This document shows, piece by piece, positions 35,850-47,261 of a stretch of DNA of 64,000 nt. The stretch comes from Hofstenia miamia (taxonomy: Eukaryota; Xenacoelomorpha; Acoela): the NCBI GenBank assembly GCA_004352715.1, contig SCFE01000108.1:147063-211062 (forward strand). Direction: 5' to 3'. Both the position numbers and the translations under genes were made by a program. The notes beneath the pieces are model-generated. The model ran no database searches, had not been told where the DNA came from, and was given only the letters and a program-made list of their open reading frames with translations. How positions within the stretch are numbered: the stretch's first letter is position 1; the number at the start of each line of letters is the position of its first letter.

Positions 35850-36370
35850 TTAAAAGCCATGGTCGTGATGACACAGAATTAAACCTCTAAAAACGCTTAC
35901 CAAGATAAAGTTACCCTGAAACTTTATTATGCTCTTAGATAATCTTAAAAACAGGTATTTTCGTCTCAAGGGTCGCTTTTAGGACCTCTATTTTTCTGTT
36001 TATTCTTAATCGATTTAAAACCTAGCATTGCCAGTAATTCAATTTTTAAATATGCTGATGATATCTCGACTACTACGCCAATTTATTCATCGTTTTTTGA
36101 AACTGAATTTAGAAGTATCGTAAAATGGGCAAATATGAATAGTATGTGTATTAACGTTGTTAAATCTAAACCAATAATGATTTTCTTAAAAATGAACAAA
36201 ATTAAAATGGTATCAGACATCAAAATATGTGGTTTGTGGCTGTCTCAAAATCTGAAATGGAACTGTCATATTGACTATATTGTACGAGAAACATCCCAGC
36301 GATTTCAAAGAGTACCTCAAATAATTGGTAAAGTTGTAGGAAAACAGCGTCCCACAACTGGTGATCCGCA
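35850..36370 (+). pseudogene. non-LTR retrotransposon (LINE) reverse-transcriptase fragment
   Basis: With one or two frame changes this reads SSQGSLLGPLFFCLFLID, matching the GVPQGSVLGPLLF motif of LINE RT, then IFKYADDISTTT, the catalytic (F/Y)ADD box, then VKWANMNSMCINVVKSKPIM and LGLWLSQNLKW-like sequence (ICGLWLSQNLKWNCHID), the usual downstream blocks. It lacks both the endonuclease and the RT start, and its 3' side runs toward a (TA)n tract. A dead, 5'-truncated insertion in an intron of the DPP-like gene, opposite in orientation. Confidence 0.85.
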
Positions 36371-36506
36371 TTAGTTGTTGCAGGGCTTTCATTTTGTATT
36401 TTGCAGAATGATCTTTTTCGAGAGAATGGATACTTCCTTGCCTACTGAACTTTCTGTTCATAAAGATATTCTTGACATGGCTTATCACCAAAAATATAAT
36501 TATGTA

Positions 36507-36573
36507 TATATATATATATATATACATATATATTTATACATATATACTTACATATATATATATATATATAATT

Positions 36574-36617
<44 letters not shown>
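36507..36617. repeat. compound (TA)n/(TACATA)n microsatellite
   Basis: Long TA tracts broken by CATA and TTTATA words, starting 15 bases after the donor of the 36632-36775 exon on the minus strand. Confidence 0.95.
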
Positions 36618-36620
<3 letters not shown>

Positions 36621-36631
36621 GTATTACTTAC

Positions 36632-36775
36632 CTGTGAATAAAAAAGTATATTGTTCTTTGTGTATTCGTTCATGAGAGTGGCACTATTTTCAAAGGGAAA
36701 TTCTTCTTCTGCCATGCCATGCACAATTAGAGTTTTTGTGTTTCTCATATTATCAGTTGAAATGTGTGCATTGTC
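36632..36775 (-). CDS. DPP-like gene, exon with catalytic-Asp region
   Basis: 48 codons, phase 0 to 0, between TATTTAG|GAC and CAG|GTAAGT. Reads DNAHISTDNMRNTKTLIVHG, then MAEEEFPFENSATLMNEYT and NNILFYSQ. It matches the family block LIIHGTADDxVHFQxSAELI, in which the Asp of the catalytic triad follows HGTA. Here HGMAEEEF places Glu at that position. It is preceded by the nucleophile-region exon 38152-38316 in phase. Confidence 0.9.
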
Positions 36776-37019
36776 CTAAATATTCGCACTTATTCACATA
36801 AACAGAACAGGTTTTAACTGAAAATATTGATGTATTTGGTATCCATAACCTAATGAAATACTGAAACAAATAACTTCATCATCATTAAAATTTAAAGCAA
36901 AATCATTTTTAATTTATGCCTTATTTCTAAAATTTTATCAGTACCTTGAGTAATCCTCGCTGTTATAAAGATTGAGAAATAATAGAACAGTCAATGAATG
37001 GTTATTTGAAAGAGTTCAA

Positions 37020-37440
37020 TGGCAACTACGATCGTATTTGGAATCGGATACATAATTTGGAACCGAAACTGAACGATTTTTTAAACACGTAGCCGAAACC
37101 GAATGTACAGGAAATTTCCCAAAATGCACAGCATCTTACCCGAATCCTACCCAAAATTCCGGACGGCAAAGTGATCTTCAAAATTTCAAACGAATGATAA
37201 TGTATTGTTCTCCTTTTAGACTTTTAATCCGCTGCTTATAATATTTAAGCCTATTAATAAATAAATAAATAATTATTGAATTAAGGCCTTCTTAGGGCAC
37301 TTTGAAGTAGCTGGCGTTTTCCCGGAACATGTGGGTTCACCCGAAATCGCATCCGATTTTTCTATGATTTTGTACCCGAAACCGAACTGAACCGTCGGTT
37401 TTCGCGAACCGATTCGAACTCTGAGTACGATTAGTTCAAC
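37020..37440. repeat. CCGAAACCGAA-word element
   Basis: Words CCGAAACCGAA/GGAATCGG recur at both ends (about 37035-37110 and 37370-37420) with a less regular middle. The ends are roughly inverted (ACGATCGTATTTGGAATCGG against CCGATTCGAACTCTGAGTAC). Likely a non-autonomous transposon with subterminal repeats. Confidence 0.5.
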
Positions 37441-38151
37441 AAATATTCCTCTAATAAAGGGCACTTATTTTATGGGGTGTTCAATAAATGAATAGTGAAA
37501 TCCATGAAAATATTTAAAATTTTTAATAGAAGAAGGAACAGAAGTTTATTAAAGTAAAAAATTCCACTTAATACATTTCCAAAAATGTAGATAAGATAAG
37601 TTTCTTGTAATTTATGAGCTATCTACACTAAAAACTACATAGCGGTCACTTTAAAGGCTTAAAATTTGGAATTAGGTGCCACACAGTAAAAAATAAACAC
37701 CTGTTATGAAGCACGCAGGCAATGAATTGTGAAACAAATACAGTTGAAAAACTTGTTACATTTGTTTGTGAATAACATAAATTTTGAAAATTAGCATTGT
37801 TTCATCTTAGATTTTTGATTGAATTGATTTGTTTGAACGCGAGGCATTTATATAAATAGCTTACTAAAGGTATTTAGTGTACATAGACATGCTTCATTTC
37901 AGAATTTCTCTTTATTATTAGTAGAAATTACTGAAGTTAAAAATGACAGCTTTGGTGTGTAAAAGAATATATTTTTCGGCACTTCTAGCATTAAAATTTG
38001 GAGATATCATCACATTCTTACGATTTTTATACAATATATATGATTAATACGTGTGTATGTCTAATTTTAAACATTATGAAATTTAAATTTCATAAACAGA
38101 TCAAAGAATTTGAAATCAATGTTTAAACGGTAATTAACATTATGAACATAC

Positions 38152-38316
38152 ATTTATTTTACTTTGAAGATCTGTGTAATCTGAAAAAGTGAAAAGTCTT
38201 TCGACGAAATGTGCGTTGAATGTGCTCAAATTTATCAACGGATTTACCATAACGCTGCATTTGATTGGGTTAACTGCCGTTTCAAGGAATTGTACTGCAA
38301 TATACGAGCCGTATCC
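38152..38316 (-). CDS. DPP-like gene, exon after the nucleophile elbow
   Basis: 55 codons, phase 0 to 0, between TTTTTAG|GGA and AAT|GTATGT. Starts GYGSYIAVQFLETAVNPI, then KCSVMVNPLINLSTFNAHF and VERLFTFSDYTD. It aligns with the family's YGGYLSxYIL...[26 protein letters not shown] segment. Together with the preceding exon the elbow reads YSEGYGSY where active DPP4 has GWSYGGY: the nucleophilic Ser is Gly. Confidence 0.9.
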
Positions 38317-38665
38317 CTAAAAACAAAGCTTATTAATGAGTTATGTTTATCACACAAAAATAAATACATAAAAACTAAGCATATATTATACTTTAAATGT
38401 CAATTTAATTCAATTAAAACCAAGGTTGACATGATTTAAATGATTTAATTTGAGTGGAGCTTGTTGTGCTAGGCCACACGCCAACGAATTTGATTTTAAT
38501 TGCGAAAGTCGTTAAGTTTTTGGTAACTACGGAATTCTCGTGTCATGTACTCATCACATGTGAGCTATTCACAGCTTCTGTGAAATCACATTTTTGTGGT
38601 TTTCTTCCGTCTATTCGAAAGTTAGGCAGCGGCTTGGTATCGATAAATCAGCAGTTTGTGCTTTA

Positions 38666-39202
38666 AGGTGTGTTCCCACTATCGACTTTTATCATCTGTC
38701 AAGAAATCGGTGATAAAAGTCGATAGTGTGAACACTCTATCTGCTTTTTTATCGGCTAATAAAAGTCGATAGTCTGAACGCTCCATCCGATTTTTTGGCA
38801 AAACAGCCAGATTACTGTCATCTGATAATTTATCAGCTGATAAAAGTCGATAGTCTGAACGGTACTAAAACTAGTCGAATAGCTACTTGAAACTAATTGC
38901 TTACTTCTCAAGTAGGGAACAGACTTCCATAACGTAAATTATTGTCGTTGAAATATTTCAACTTCAAAATATGTGAACATTGTTTACATTCCAAGACAAA
39001 CCAATCCATAAACAGATGTTGTTGTTTTTCTCACTGTCAATCAAAAGATGATAATATATCATCTGATAAAAAATCGATAGTCTGAACGCTCTTCCAACTC
39101 CGCTTTTTCTGATAAAAAATCGGATGATAAAAAATCGCCAATGTGAACAAAAATAATTTTCGATTAAAATCTGCTGATAAAAGTCGATAGTGGGACACAC
39201 CT
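38666..39202. mobile_element. 537-bp PIF/Harbinger-type MITE
   Basis: Termini AGGTGTGT(T)CCCACTATCG and its inverse, flanked by TTA on both sides (38663-38665 and 39203-39205), the 3-bp target duplication of PIF/Harbinger elements. Inside, the terminal word TGATAAAAGTCGATAGT followed by CTGAACGCTC is repeated at least six times in both orientations. No transposase is encoded. It sits in the intron between the 38152-38316 and 41445-41502 exons. Confidence 0.85.
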
Positions 39203-39289
39203 TTAGAGACAGTTGAGAAGGGAGGTTCATTGAACTTTTTGCATAGTTTTCATTTGTTTGTTTAGCAGTTTATATTGTAATATCGCTAC

Positions 39290-39720
39290 CCAGGTGAAAC
39301 TAACACTTCATAACTCGATAATATACTTAGATAATTAACAAGAGATCAGCGTCAGCCCTCACGGGGTAAGTATTATCTAAACTTCCTCTCCTTTTCTTTA
39401 ATTGTGTATACTACACTGCCTTGACAGATGTTCTAGTAACAATTATAAAGTAGTACTATTTAGATACTCCATCGGTGGAAGAGGATTGTAATCTCTGGGC
39501 GCACTTGCCCGACGCCAAGTCATTGAGATCATAACAGGCTCGACAGAAGCTATCCACAACTCCATCCTTGTACGTAGTTAAAGATCCAATCCATTGTGAT
39601 TCCACCTCAGCTCAGTCTCATGAAATCATATTTGTTATGTGTGCCTTATTTAGTGAAATAAACTACGAACACAATTCGACTTAGTGCTCAAGCTCAATTC
39701 GTGTATTGTCAGTAGTTGGA
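39290..39720 (+). other. possible LTR fragment or non-coding transcript end
   Basis: Less AT-rich than its surroundings. It contains a good donor-like GGGTAAGTA (about 39364), an acceptor-like CTTGACAG (about 39427) and an AATAAA signal at about 39656 followed by a GT-rich stretch. The layout fits the end of an LTR or a spliced non-coding RNA. No open frame. Confidence 0.25.
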
Positions 39721-40334
39721 ATATACAGACACTAGCTGCTATTGCGTAAAAACTCTAACTATCAAATATAGAGCAGCTTCCTACATATAATAATTTAGTA
39801 CGATACAACACATAAACTATAAACTACTGACAAGCTAAAATTAAGACACAATGCTAGCTACTAAAAACTATATACAAACGCTAGCTACAAACTACTATTA
39901 AAATAACAATACTATCGGTCACATTATCGGTCACATTATTTGTCAGAATTTGGATCTAAAATTCGGTTAAGATAAATAATAACATTTACCTACGATGGCA
40001 AAACGCCTTGATTGCATTTATTACTACATGCCAAGGAATGAATCGAGTGCAAGCCAAACGGATGGAAAAACCCTTACACCTATCCATAACTTAGCTGCAA
40101 TACAACAATCGAGCGCGATACCCATTAATTATTCCTTCGCTAATAGCACTACGATTGTTGCACACAGAAACCGTTTAGCTTTGCATTATTTAATAAATCA
40201 AACCACAATAACAAAGAGAAAATATAACGAGGTTAATGTTCATCAAATTCACAGCTCGTAGTTCTTATTTATACAAAATTTATTAAAACATATTTACCTA
40301 TTATTGATGTTAAACAAGTACCAGTCGCCTAATT

Positions 40335-40490
40335 TCAATTTTGGTTTTCCCACGGTTTAAATTTCTGCGTACCTCGTGGCTTTGCAGAACTGTGTGCAGG
40401 CGTTTCGTCCACACGTAATTTTGTCAAACCATTTTGGCGACTACTACTTGCCGAAATTAAACTATCAAAATTAGTAAATGCATTTTCCAA
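40335..40490 (-). other. coding-like segment, Ser/Thr/Lys-rich
   Basis: About 50 codons free of stops, ending at a TGA at 40335: NFDSLISASSSRQNGLTK, then DETPAHSSAKPRGTQKF and KPWENQN. It looks like a disordered C-terminal tail and is GC-richer than flanking DNA. It may be a retrocopy fragment or an exon of an unknown gene. No family recognised. Confidence 0.25.
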
Positions 40491-41444
40491 GAATTAACAT
40501 AAATCATCGATAGAGTTTTGGTTGTTCTTTCTTGGATGATGCTACAATATAAATGTCTTGTGAATTGCTTTTGGTTGGATAATATGGTTAGAAAATCTTT
40601 TCAAAAATTATACAATTCGATTTAAATCACGAAAATCAGATTTAAATAAAAAATTTGATTTTTTAAAAAATGATGATTTATTCAACACTTTAAGTGATCC
40701 AGAAAAGATGTTTATACTGAAAATCTCGTAAGTCCCGAAAACACCCGAGTTACATTTTGTTGGCATATTTAATCAATAACATAATATCAATAATATATGT
40801 ATATTATAAAAAATTACAAAATCGGCAAAACTGCATAATTCTATTCACATATTGGATCAGAAACTATTTAAAAAAATTCTATCACCAGTATATTTTTGCA
40901 GCATAGGCCCATTTGTGATCAGCCATTGACATTTTATTATTTGGGCTGTGATGTATTCCCCGAGTCTAACGGGATCTATTTTACTCGAGCTGAATTGGCA
41001 ATAACATGTTAAACTACTACAAGCTTCCCCAATTTTCTTTGATTCTACAGTAAACCAGCAAAGCAGGTTTTTCTTGAACTGTGTTCTCTCAGAAATTGGA
41101 ATCTGGAGTTGAAGCGAGTTGGTGTGCCTCGACCTACGCTGATCCGAGCTTCATTAATTTCACAGGTTTGATTTGTCTAGAATGGGAAATTTAATGGAAA
41201 TTAGATAGGTCCGATTGAAAAGTAATTTAAAATTTATAAATCTTTTTAATATAATATTTGTATTTACATTGCGATTAAGACCAAGTCCAAGAATTATGAA
41301 GTTTCGTCATAAAGTAGGCGAGAAATTTAATATTTTATGTAATTAAACTAGATGTTTTGATATACGTACTGCATACAGTTTATTTAATAAATTTAATAAA
41401 ATATGAAAACATAAATTTGCTACATGTATAACATCAATTACTAC

Positions 41445-41502
41445 CTCTGAGTAAATTCCAACACTGCTTGAATCAACGATTCTTGATTCTTTCTTCAAGA
41501 AG
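41445..41502 (-). CDS. DPP-like gene, nucleophile-elbow exon
   Basis: 58 nt, phase 2 to 0, between ATGTTTAG|C and GAG|GTAGTA. Reads FLKKESRIVDSSSVGIYSE, matching the family segment MLKxxYIDxxRVAVFGKD that leads into the nucleophile elbow. The invariant first Gly of the elbow (G-x-S-x-G-G) is Ser here. Confidence 0.85.
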
Positions 41503-41667
41503 CTAAACATAACTATTACATCGTAAGAAGCTTTTTATATAATTATTTAACCCTAAACCGGTTGGCGTTCATTTTAAAGGACAAACCATTTTCCGTATTT
41601 TCAAAGAATTGATATTTAGTAAAGATAATGAAAATATATCATCAAGGTCAGAAGTATTGAGAGTAAC

Positions 41668-41929
41668 CTTATGGATTTAATTATATCTTCTGCCTCTTTA
41701 CTCCCTGGATTATCGATGATTGATTTTCGGAAAGTTTCACCTTTGTAAGGAAGACCTTGATAATTTAGAAAAGCGACTAATATGTGAAGAGATGAAGCTA
41801 AGTAATTGGCGTAGTTGAATCTCCATTTGTATGAAACCTCTAGCTCATTTGGATGGTTAATCCATACTAGAAGCGGATATTCATGGGTAAGATCGACTAT
41901 AGGTGGCGTTAGAAGCTCAATTTCAGTAT
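41668..41929 (-). CDS. DPP-like gene, start of the alpha/beta hydrolase domain
   Basis: 262 nt, phase 1 to 2, between TATTTAG|AT and ATAAG|GTTACT. Reads TEIELLTPPIVDLTHEYPLL, then VWINHPNELEVSYKWRFNY, ANYLASSLHILVAFLNYQG and LPYKGETFRKSIIDNPGSKE. It aligns with LPMQILKPxxFxxxxxYPLLLxVDGxPGSQ...VVVKCDGRGSGFQG. The otherwise near-invariant DGRGSG loop is replaced by LNYQGLPYKG. Phase joins both neighbouring exons, with TAT completing the codon at the upstream junction. Confidence 0.9.
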
Positions 41930-42879
41930 CTAAATAGATCTCAATGATAGATCATAGCAACAAAGTGATCTGTATAAATGATCTATGTAATTTTTCACAA
42001 CTCCAAATGAACTTTAAAAGCTAAAATACTGTAGCTTTATATAATTAAAGCAGAAAAGCATGTAGACTCATAATTTGACGATTTTCAAATATATTTGTGT
42101 GAACATTTGAGAAATATGTTTTGTGCGAAATTGCAGGCCATCTAATTAACATAATACTGGAGTTTTTAAGTATATCATTTAATCCATAACAGTTATGGCA
42201 AACTCAAAGACATTATTGAGTATTATTTCTACACATGAATAAATAAACTGGCCCTCTGGTGTTGCCTGATGAAAGAATGATATAAAAAATTATATAGAAT
42301 AAATGTACATGTTTGGCTAAATCGGGCGTCACTCAGACTGCGTTAATCTCTGTTGCTTATTGCATGTCTAAGCTGAATTCATAAAAATCTGCCATGTATT
42401 TCCCGTGGCTTTATTTAACACCAAAATCTTCTTTATTATGATTATAGATAATTTCTTCTCTTCACTCGAAATCAGAGAATTGATGCGCTCTTCAGTAAAA
42501 TTGCTTACAGGACGCTTGCCTAGGTTGTGAGATTGATGTAACTGTTTAGAAGGGCCGGGCATGCTGAAGTCATATCGCAAGGTGACAGAGTGACCTCTTT
42601 GAAACGAAAAGCAAACTAATTTTGGGGAGAGGGTAAGTATTCTTTTGCATTGTCATTTATAAGTTTTTGGTCCAAAAATAATATGAACATTAAAATTCTT
42701 CATATAATTCTTAATTTTCTTTTAGAAAAAACTGCATGATAACATAGAAATAATATTAGTTTAATTTTGTCACAGTGAACATTAACACTCACGACTATCG
42801 CAGGTCCCATTCCGCTCTTGGTTTTAATATATATATTAGAAAATTTGTATAATATTTTATTAGGCCGCTAGGTAGCTCC

Positions 42880-43300
42880 CAGTGGCATATCGATACCAAA
42901 CCTGCTCCCCGGTATTTTGACCATAACAAAAAGTGCAAATACCGGGGTAATTTGCCTAGAAATCTATTCGGATTTTAACTAGCGGTATGAGCACATTTAT
43001 TAAACTTATATCAAGTTAATTTTCACAAATTCAAAAGACGAGCATGATATAGTTTGCTTATCAAAGGTGTTACCTACTATAACGAGGTTTTATAGACCGA
43101 TAAATTTATATATCTGAAAACTTTCAGATCCTTAATATGTTAAAGGAAATAATCGATTTGAACAAATTTACATTATAGTAACGTGTGTAGTTCATACTAT
43201 TTTTCCCTACATATAAAATATGTTATTAATTTTTCAACATCATACTGATACCGAACCGATACCGCGGTATTTTGAATGATACCGATCGAAGCCAATTCCC
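42880..43300. repeat. ACCGGTACCG-word element, hAT-like ends
   Basis: The left end, CAGTGGCATATCGATACC, is roughly mirrored by a right end whose reverse complement is ATTGGCTTCGATCGGTATC. GATACCG/CCGGTAT words recur near both ends. Likely a non-autonomous DNA transposon; the target duplication was not resolved. Confidence 0.45.
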
Positions 43301-43994
43301 AAATTTTCATACTACAGAGCACTACAGTTAGGCTGTCTTCCAATTTCGATTTTTTAAAAGAACAATTTGAATCTTTCCTATTACTATTGACTGTTGATAG
43401 TTTCAACAATAATGTATAAATTTAACTCAACATTGGGGGGGGGGGCATTTGTGGTACTTTCTCAATTGCCACTATTACAAACTTGTGTATGTGAATTTAT
43501 CATAAGAATAGTGAGAGTTTTTTAAACAGTTGAAATAATCATTTTCTATATGTAACGTTTCAATTTGAGAATCTATATATTTTTCAAATATATTGATTAA
43601 AACTGCTATAATATAGTTTTATTAATCATGCAGTTACTTAGAGTAATTCAAAATCAAGGTTTAAACTATAAATAACTAAATTAAGGAAACTGCAGCTGCA
43701 AGATTCATTTATGAGCTGTCTTGATTTTTTTGCTTGCATCAATCAATTCCTTTCGGGAATTTCATGAAAGCAGTACAGGTGAATGAAAGTTATTCTTCAT
43801 AAATGAGACTAAATTTTGACAATGTTACCAAAATTGGAATAATTGAAAAAATCATTCAATATCACAGGCAGGTGTGGTTACTGTATCCTATGTGCAATGA
43901 AATAAATTAAGAAACCTTAAGATATGAAATGTCTGCATAACACAGATATAAAGAGCCACACCACATGTAAATATATCAGGGATATAAATTAGTA

Positions 43995-44150
43995 AAGATA
44001 TTTTGACTTAACCCATCCCAACCCAAAATTCAACTAAATTTTTTGCCCAGTTCAACCCAAGGTGTATTGAGATATTTATGCGCATAACCCAACCCAAGGT
44101 TATGTCAAAATGTGACCCAAATATAACCCAACTGCACTTTCATTTATTCG
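43995..44150. repeat. AACCCAACCCAA-word island
   Basis: AACCC words recur about ten times within 150 bp, irregularly spaced. A smaller set lies at 58450-58525 and another word near 44392. It is not a perfect telomeric array. Confidence 0.6.
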
Positions 44151-45578
44151 AAAACACGTTTGAAAAGAACATGTATAAAAGGTATTAAATAGCTAAAATG
44201 AAGAAACTGTACTAAAAAACAGATGTTTCTATACAAAAATCTAAAAAAATTAACAATAGAAATACATAACTCTTCTACAAATGTGCATGCATATTGCTTT
44301 TCAATAACCTAATCATGAAACATTTCTTTGAAAAATGGAACCAAACCATTATATATTATATATGGTCTTATATCGTTTTATTATTTGACTCAACCCAAAA
44401 AATTAGCAAAACAAATCATCGCAGGCCCAATAAAGTTGGTGAACGTTGTTCTTAACCGATGTTTACGACAATCAAAATTTATCTATTGAAGAAAACTGAT
44501 TGATCCAACAACCTATTGGGACGCATATGATAATATGGGTTTCAATTATTTTACACCTCTGCGTGATTCGTGGCTTGGAGTAGATTGCTAACAAATTCTT
44601 TCAAATATGTAGTAGAACTAAGTCATTAGTATTTTCATTCAAATTGGCCATAACTTTCAAGAAGCTCAGAACTAACGGTAAATAAGTAAAGCCAAGAACA
44701 AATTAAAAACAATTAGGGCTTAAATGATAAATTCTAAGCATTTATGAGTATATTGCATTAACAAATTAAGGGTTTTACTTTCTTAATTGAAATTAATCCA
44801 TTCATTGTAAATATTAACATTTAAAAACATTAAAAATTGTTGACCAATATGGTATCATCATTGGCCCATCACCTCAGGTATAAACGAGTAAAGCCTCTTC
44901 GGCACTGGCAGGTTAGTCTACGGTTAGACTACGTGATTGGTAGCAAGAAAAATTACTTAAACACGTCACATCGCTAATTATCTCGGTGGTTAGACGTGCG
45001 ATTTTATCAAAATGTGACAGATCACACGTGAACAATCACATAGTCTAACCATGGCCTTAGAGCTCATTGCTTACGATTCTGGCACAGTCAGACCTCGTTT
45101 TCAATTGTATAATCTCTCTTCGTTCTGGTTCAAACTTCCAATAAAATTTGAGGGAAATGGGGTTCTGCGTGACCATAAAAGCGCCATGTCATGTACTCTG
45201 ACTAATTACCAGTATGTGACTGTTAATAACAGTGGAATGGGATCATAAATAAAAGAAATCATTTCAAAATGTATTTGATAACTTTTGTACTACTATATTA
45301 TAAAATACTCGATCCTTGCCCTGATTCATGATCCTCAGAAAATATCCGGCTCCTAGTTAACGTAGCTTGTTTACACTCAGGTTCATCTAGATCTTTGTAC
45401 TAAATTTAGCGATATTTTTTGGTCTTTTACAACTCTAACAATGCATAATTTGCGACAAACGCTTCATTCACTAATATCCAATCCGGTGTCTTGCTCACTT
45501 GCACATACATGCAAATGAGCACTTCCTTACTTGAAAATGTACAGTTAGATTGAATAGAATCAAGAAACCAGTACTTAC

Positions 45579-45725
45579 AATGGTCACCATTGGATAAATT
45601 GTAAAAATTCCTGTTACTCATTTTCAACTCGTCCATCTGCTTAGTCGTTTCTTTATTGTCTTCTAACACAATGTTGTTTGAAAAATTGGATGCCTGAGCA
45701 ATAAATTGCTTTGGGTAAGAAGGAC
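45579..45725 (-). CDS. DPP-like gene, propeller-to-hydrolase linker exon
   Basis: 147 nt, phase 1 to 1, between GATTTAG|GT and CATT|GTAAGT. Reads GPSYPKQFIAQASNFSNN, then IVLEDNKETTKQMDELKM and SNRNFYNLSNGDH. It matches the family's CxGPxVPxVxxHxxxxxxxxxLExNxxLxxxL segment. The first codon (GGT) is completed by the last G of the 49858-50030 exon, restoring C-L-G-P. The intron upstream contains Gypsy copy 2. Confidence 0.9.
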
Positions 45726-46354
45726 CTAAATCACTCAATTAACTAAAAGAACTAAAAGTCAATGCTAACTACATGATTTAATCGGGTCACCAGGGTACAG
45801 AAACAACATGAGCAAGAATTCTTAAGTATGAATTCAACAACAAAATGCATCCATAAAATGAAAACACATAAGTACTCGAAATAATATTTGTTTATAGTAA
45901 GGCTGCGGAATTTAAATATTAATTAATCGATTAATCGATAATTTGTCTTAACTATTAAATTTTTGTTTAACTATTAATCAGATTCAGTTCAGTGTGAAAG
46001 ATTATTAACCTTATGTAGAGCGGGGATTTTTGAAAAATTTTTATAATCCCATAATTTTTTTCTTAAACATTCATATCTCAAAAACTATTAAAGCTATTCC
46101 CAATTTGAAAGCACCACGTAATAGAGGAGAATCTTCTCTTTTTTTGTTCTGATTGCGTAATACGGCTGTCTTATCTCACCGCAGTGTGCCGTTGCGCGAA
46201 GTCTCCAGTGTCGGGTCGCAGAGATGTCTAGATTTAATTGTAAAATTGACCAATATGTTAACATGTTGAGAACCCAGGCAAGGAATTGCAACTTTGGTCA
46301 ACTTGAAGATAATGAGGTTCACCTGATTAAACGTACAAAAAACCCTTTTCAGCT

Positions 46355-47039
46355 GTGGCCCAGAAAACAATAACCACGCAGAATGAAACCGGGCCAGTTA
46401 AAGACATTTTGAAGATTTTAATAAAGTATAAAGATTGTTTTTCAGGCTATGGCAAAGTCAAGGACACCTATGAAATTCCATGGAAACACCCACTTTCTTT
46501 GGTACCCAAGCTTAAACACAAATTAAATGAACTGAAAAAAGTTGGAATAATTTCAAAGATAAATGAAGCTACCCAATGGGTTGGAAGCATTTGTGGTGGT
46601 TGAAAAATCTAACGGCGATCTGAGATTAAGATTTGATAACAAGAATCTGAACAGTCGAATCAATTGAGAGTATCATCACCCGCCTTCAAATGCTATACTC
46701 AGATAATTTTTTAATTGAAAGCAGTTATTCACAGTTGTTGATCTATCCAATTGCTATTGGCGCATTCCTTTGACAACACACTCATCTCTGTTGTGCATTC
46801 TTAATACCCCATTCAGTCGATACTGCTGGAAAATATTGCAATTTGGATTGTCAACAGTGTCAGATAAATCACAAAACATGATTGATTGGGAATTTGGAGA
46901 TATAGAAAATGTCATCGCAATTCATAATGACATATGCATTGCAACAGTAACGAAAGAGGAACACATTAAAACATTAAAAACAGTGTTACAGAGAGCCATG
47001 GAAAGAAACATCAAGTTCAATCAGCAAAAATTCAACTAA
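46355..47039 (+). pseudogene. Gypsy copy 2, reverse transcriptase, broken
   Basis: Two main frames. The first reads KDILKILIKYKDCFSGYG and YEIPWKHPLSLVPKLKHKL; with shifts it continues through LKKVGIISKINEATQWV, the DLSNCYWRIPL palm block and a final frame containing VIAIHNDICIATVTKEEH. The last corresponds to the YVDDILV active-site box, and its first Asp position is Asn in HND. Several stops interrupt it. Inactive. Confidence 0.85.
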
Positions 47040-47261
47040 TGAAAAATTCTGTGAAGTATATGGGGTCAGTGATCGCAGATTTCATGCAGAGCCAAATAAA
47101 GGTGGTCATCCAGAGGTTTGCGACTCCAACAGACAAACAATCACTTCAAAGGAATCACTGAAAAAGAATTCCCCATCTGTATGGGATCAACAACATGAGA
47201 CTGCTCTAGATCACTTAATCCACCACTTGACATCAGACCCGGTATTGAGACACTTTAACAA

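Larger units (their letters stand above)
41930..45578. other. intron of DPP-like gene
   Basis: No exon recognised. Holds a possible transposon (42880-43300), a G10 run at about 43435-43445 and AACCC-word stretches at 43995-44150. A plus-strand 65-codon frame at 45051-45248 is unremarkable. Confidence 0.5.

Noticed and set aside
36375-36641. Plus-strand frame of 88 codons
   Set aside because: Mostly translated (TA)n microsatellite next to the DPP exon at 36632.
43995-44150. Interstitial telomere repeat (AACCC words)
   Set aside because: Spacing is irregular and the word does not form a tandem hexamer array.
45051-45248. Plus-strand 65-codon frame near GC-richer DNA
   Set aside because: No recognisable domain or splice context; left as intron.
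46094-46370. Minus-strand frames of 64-65 codons
   Set aside because: They lie antisense to the gag remnant and left junction of Gypsy copy 2.
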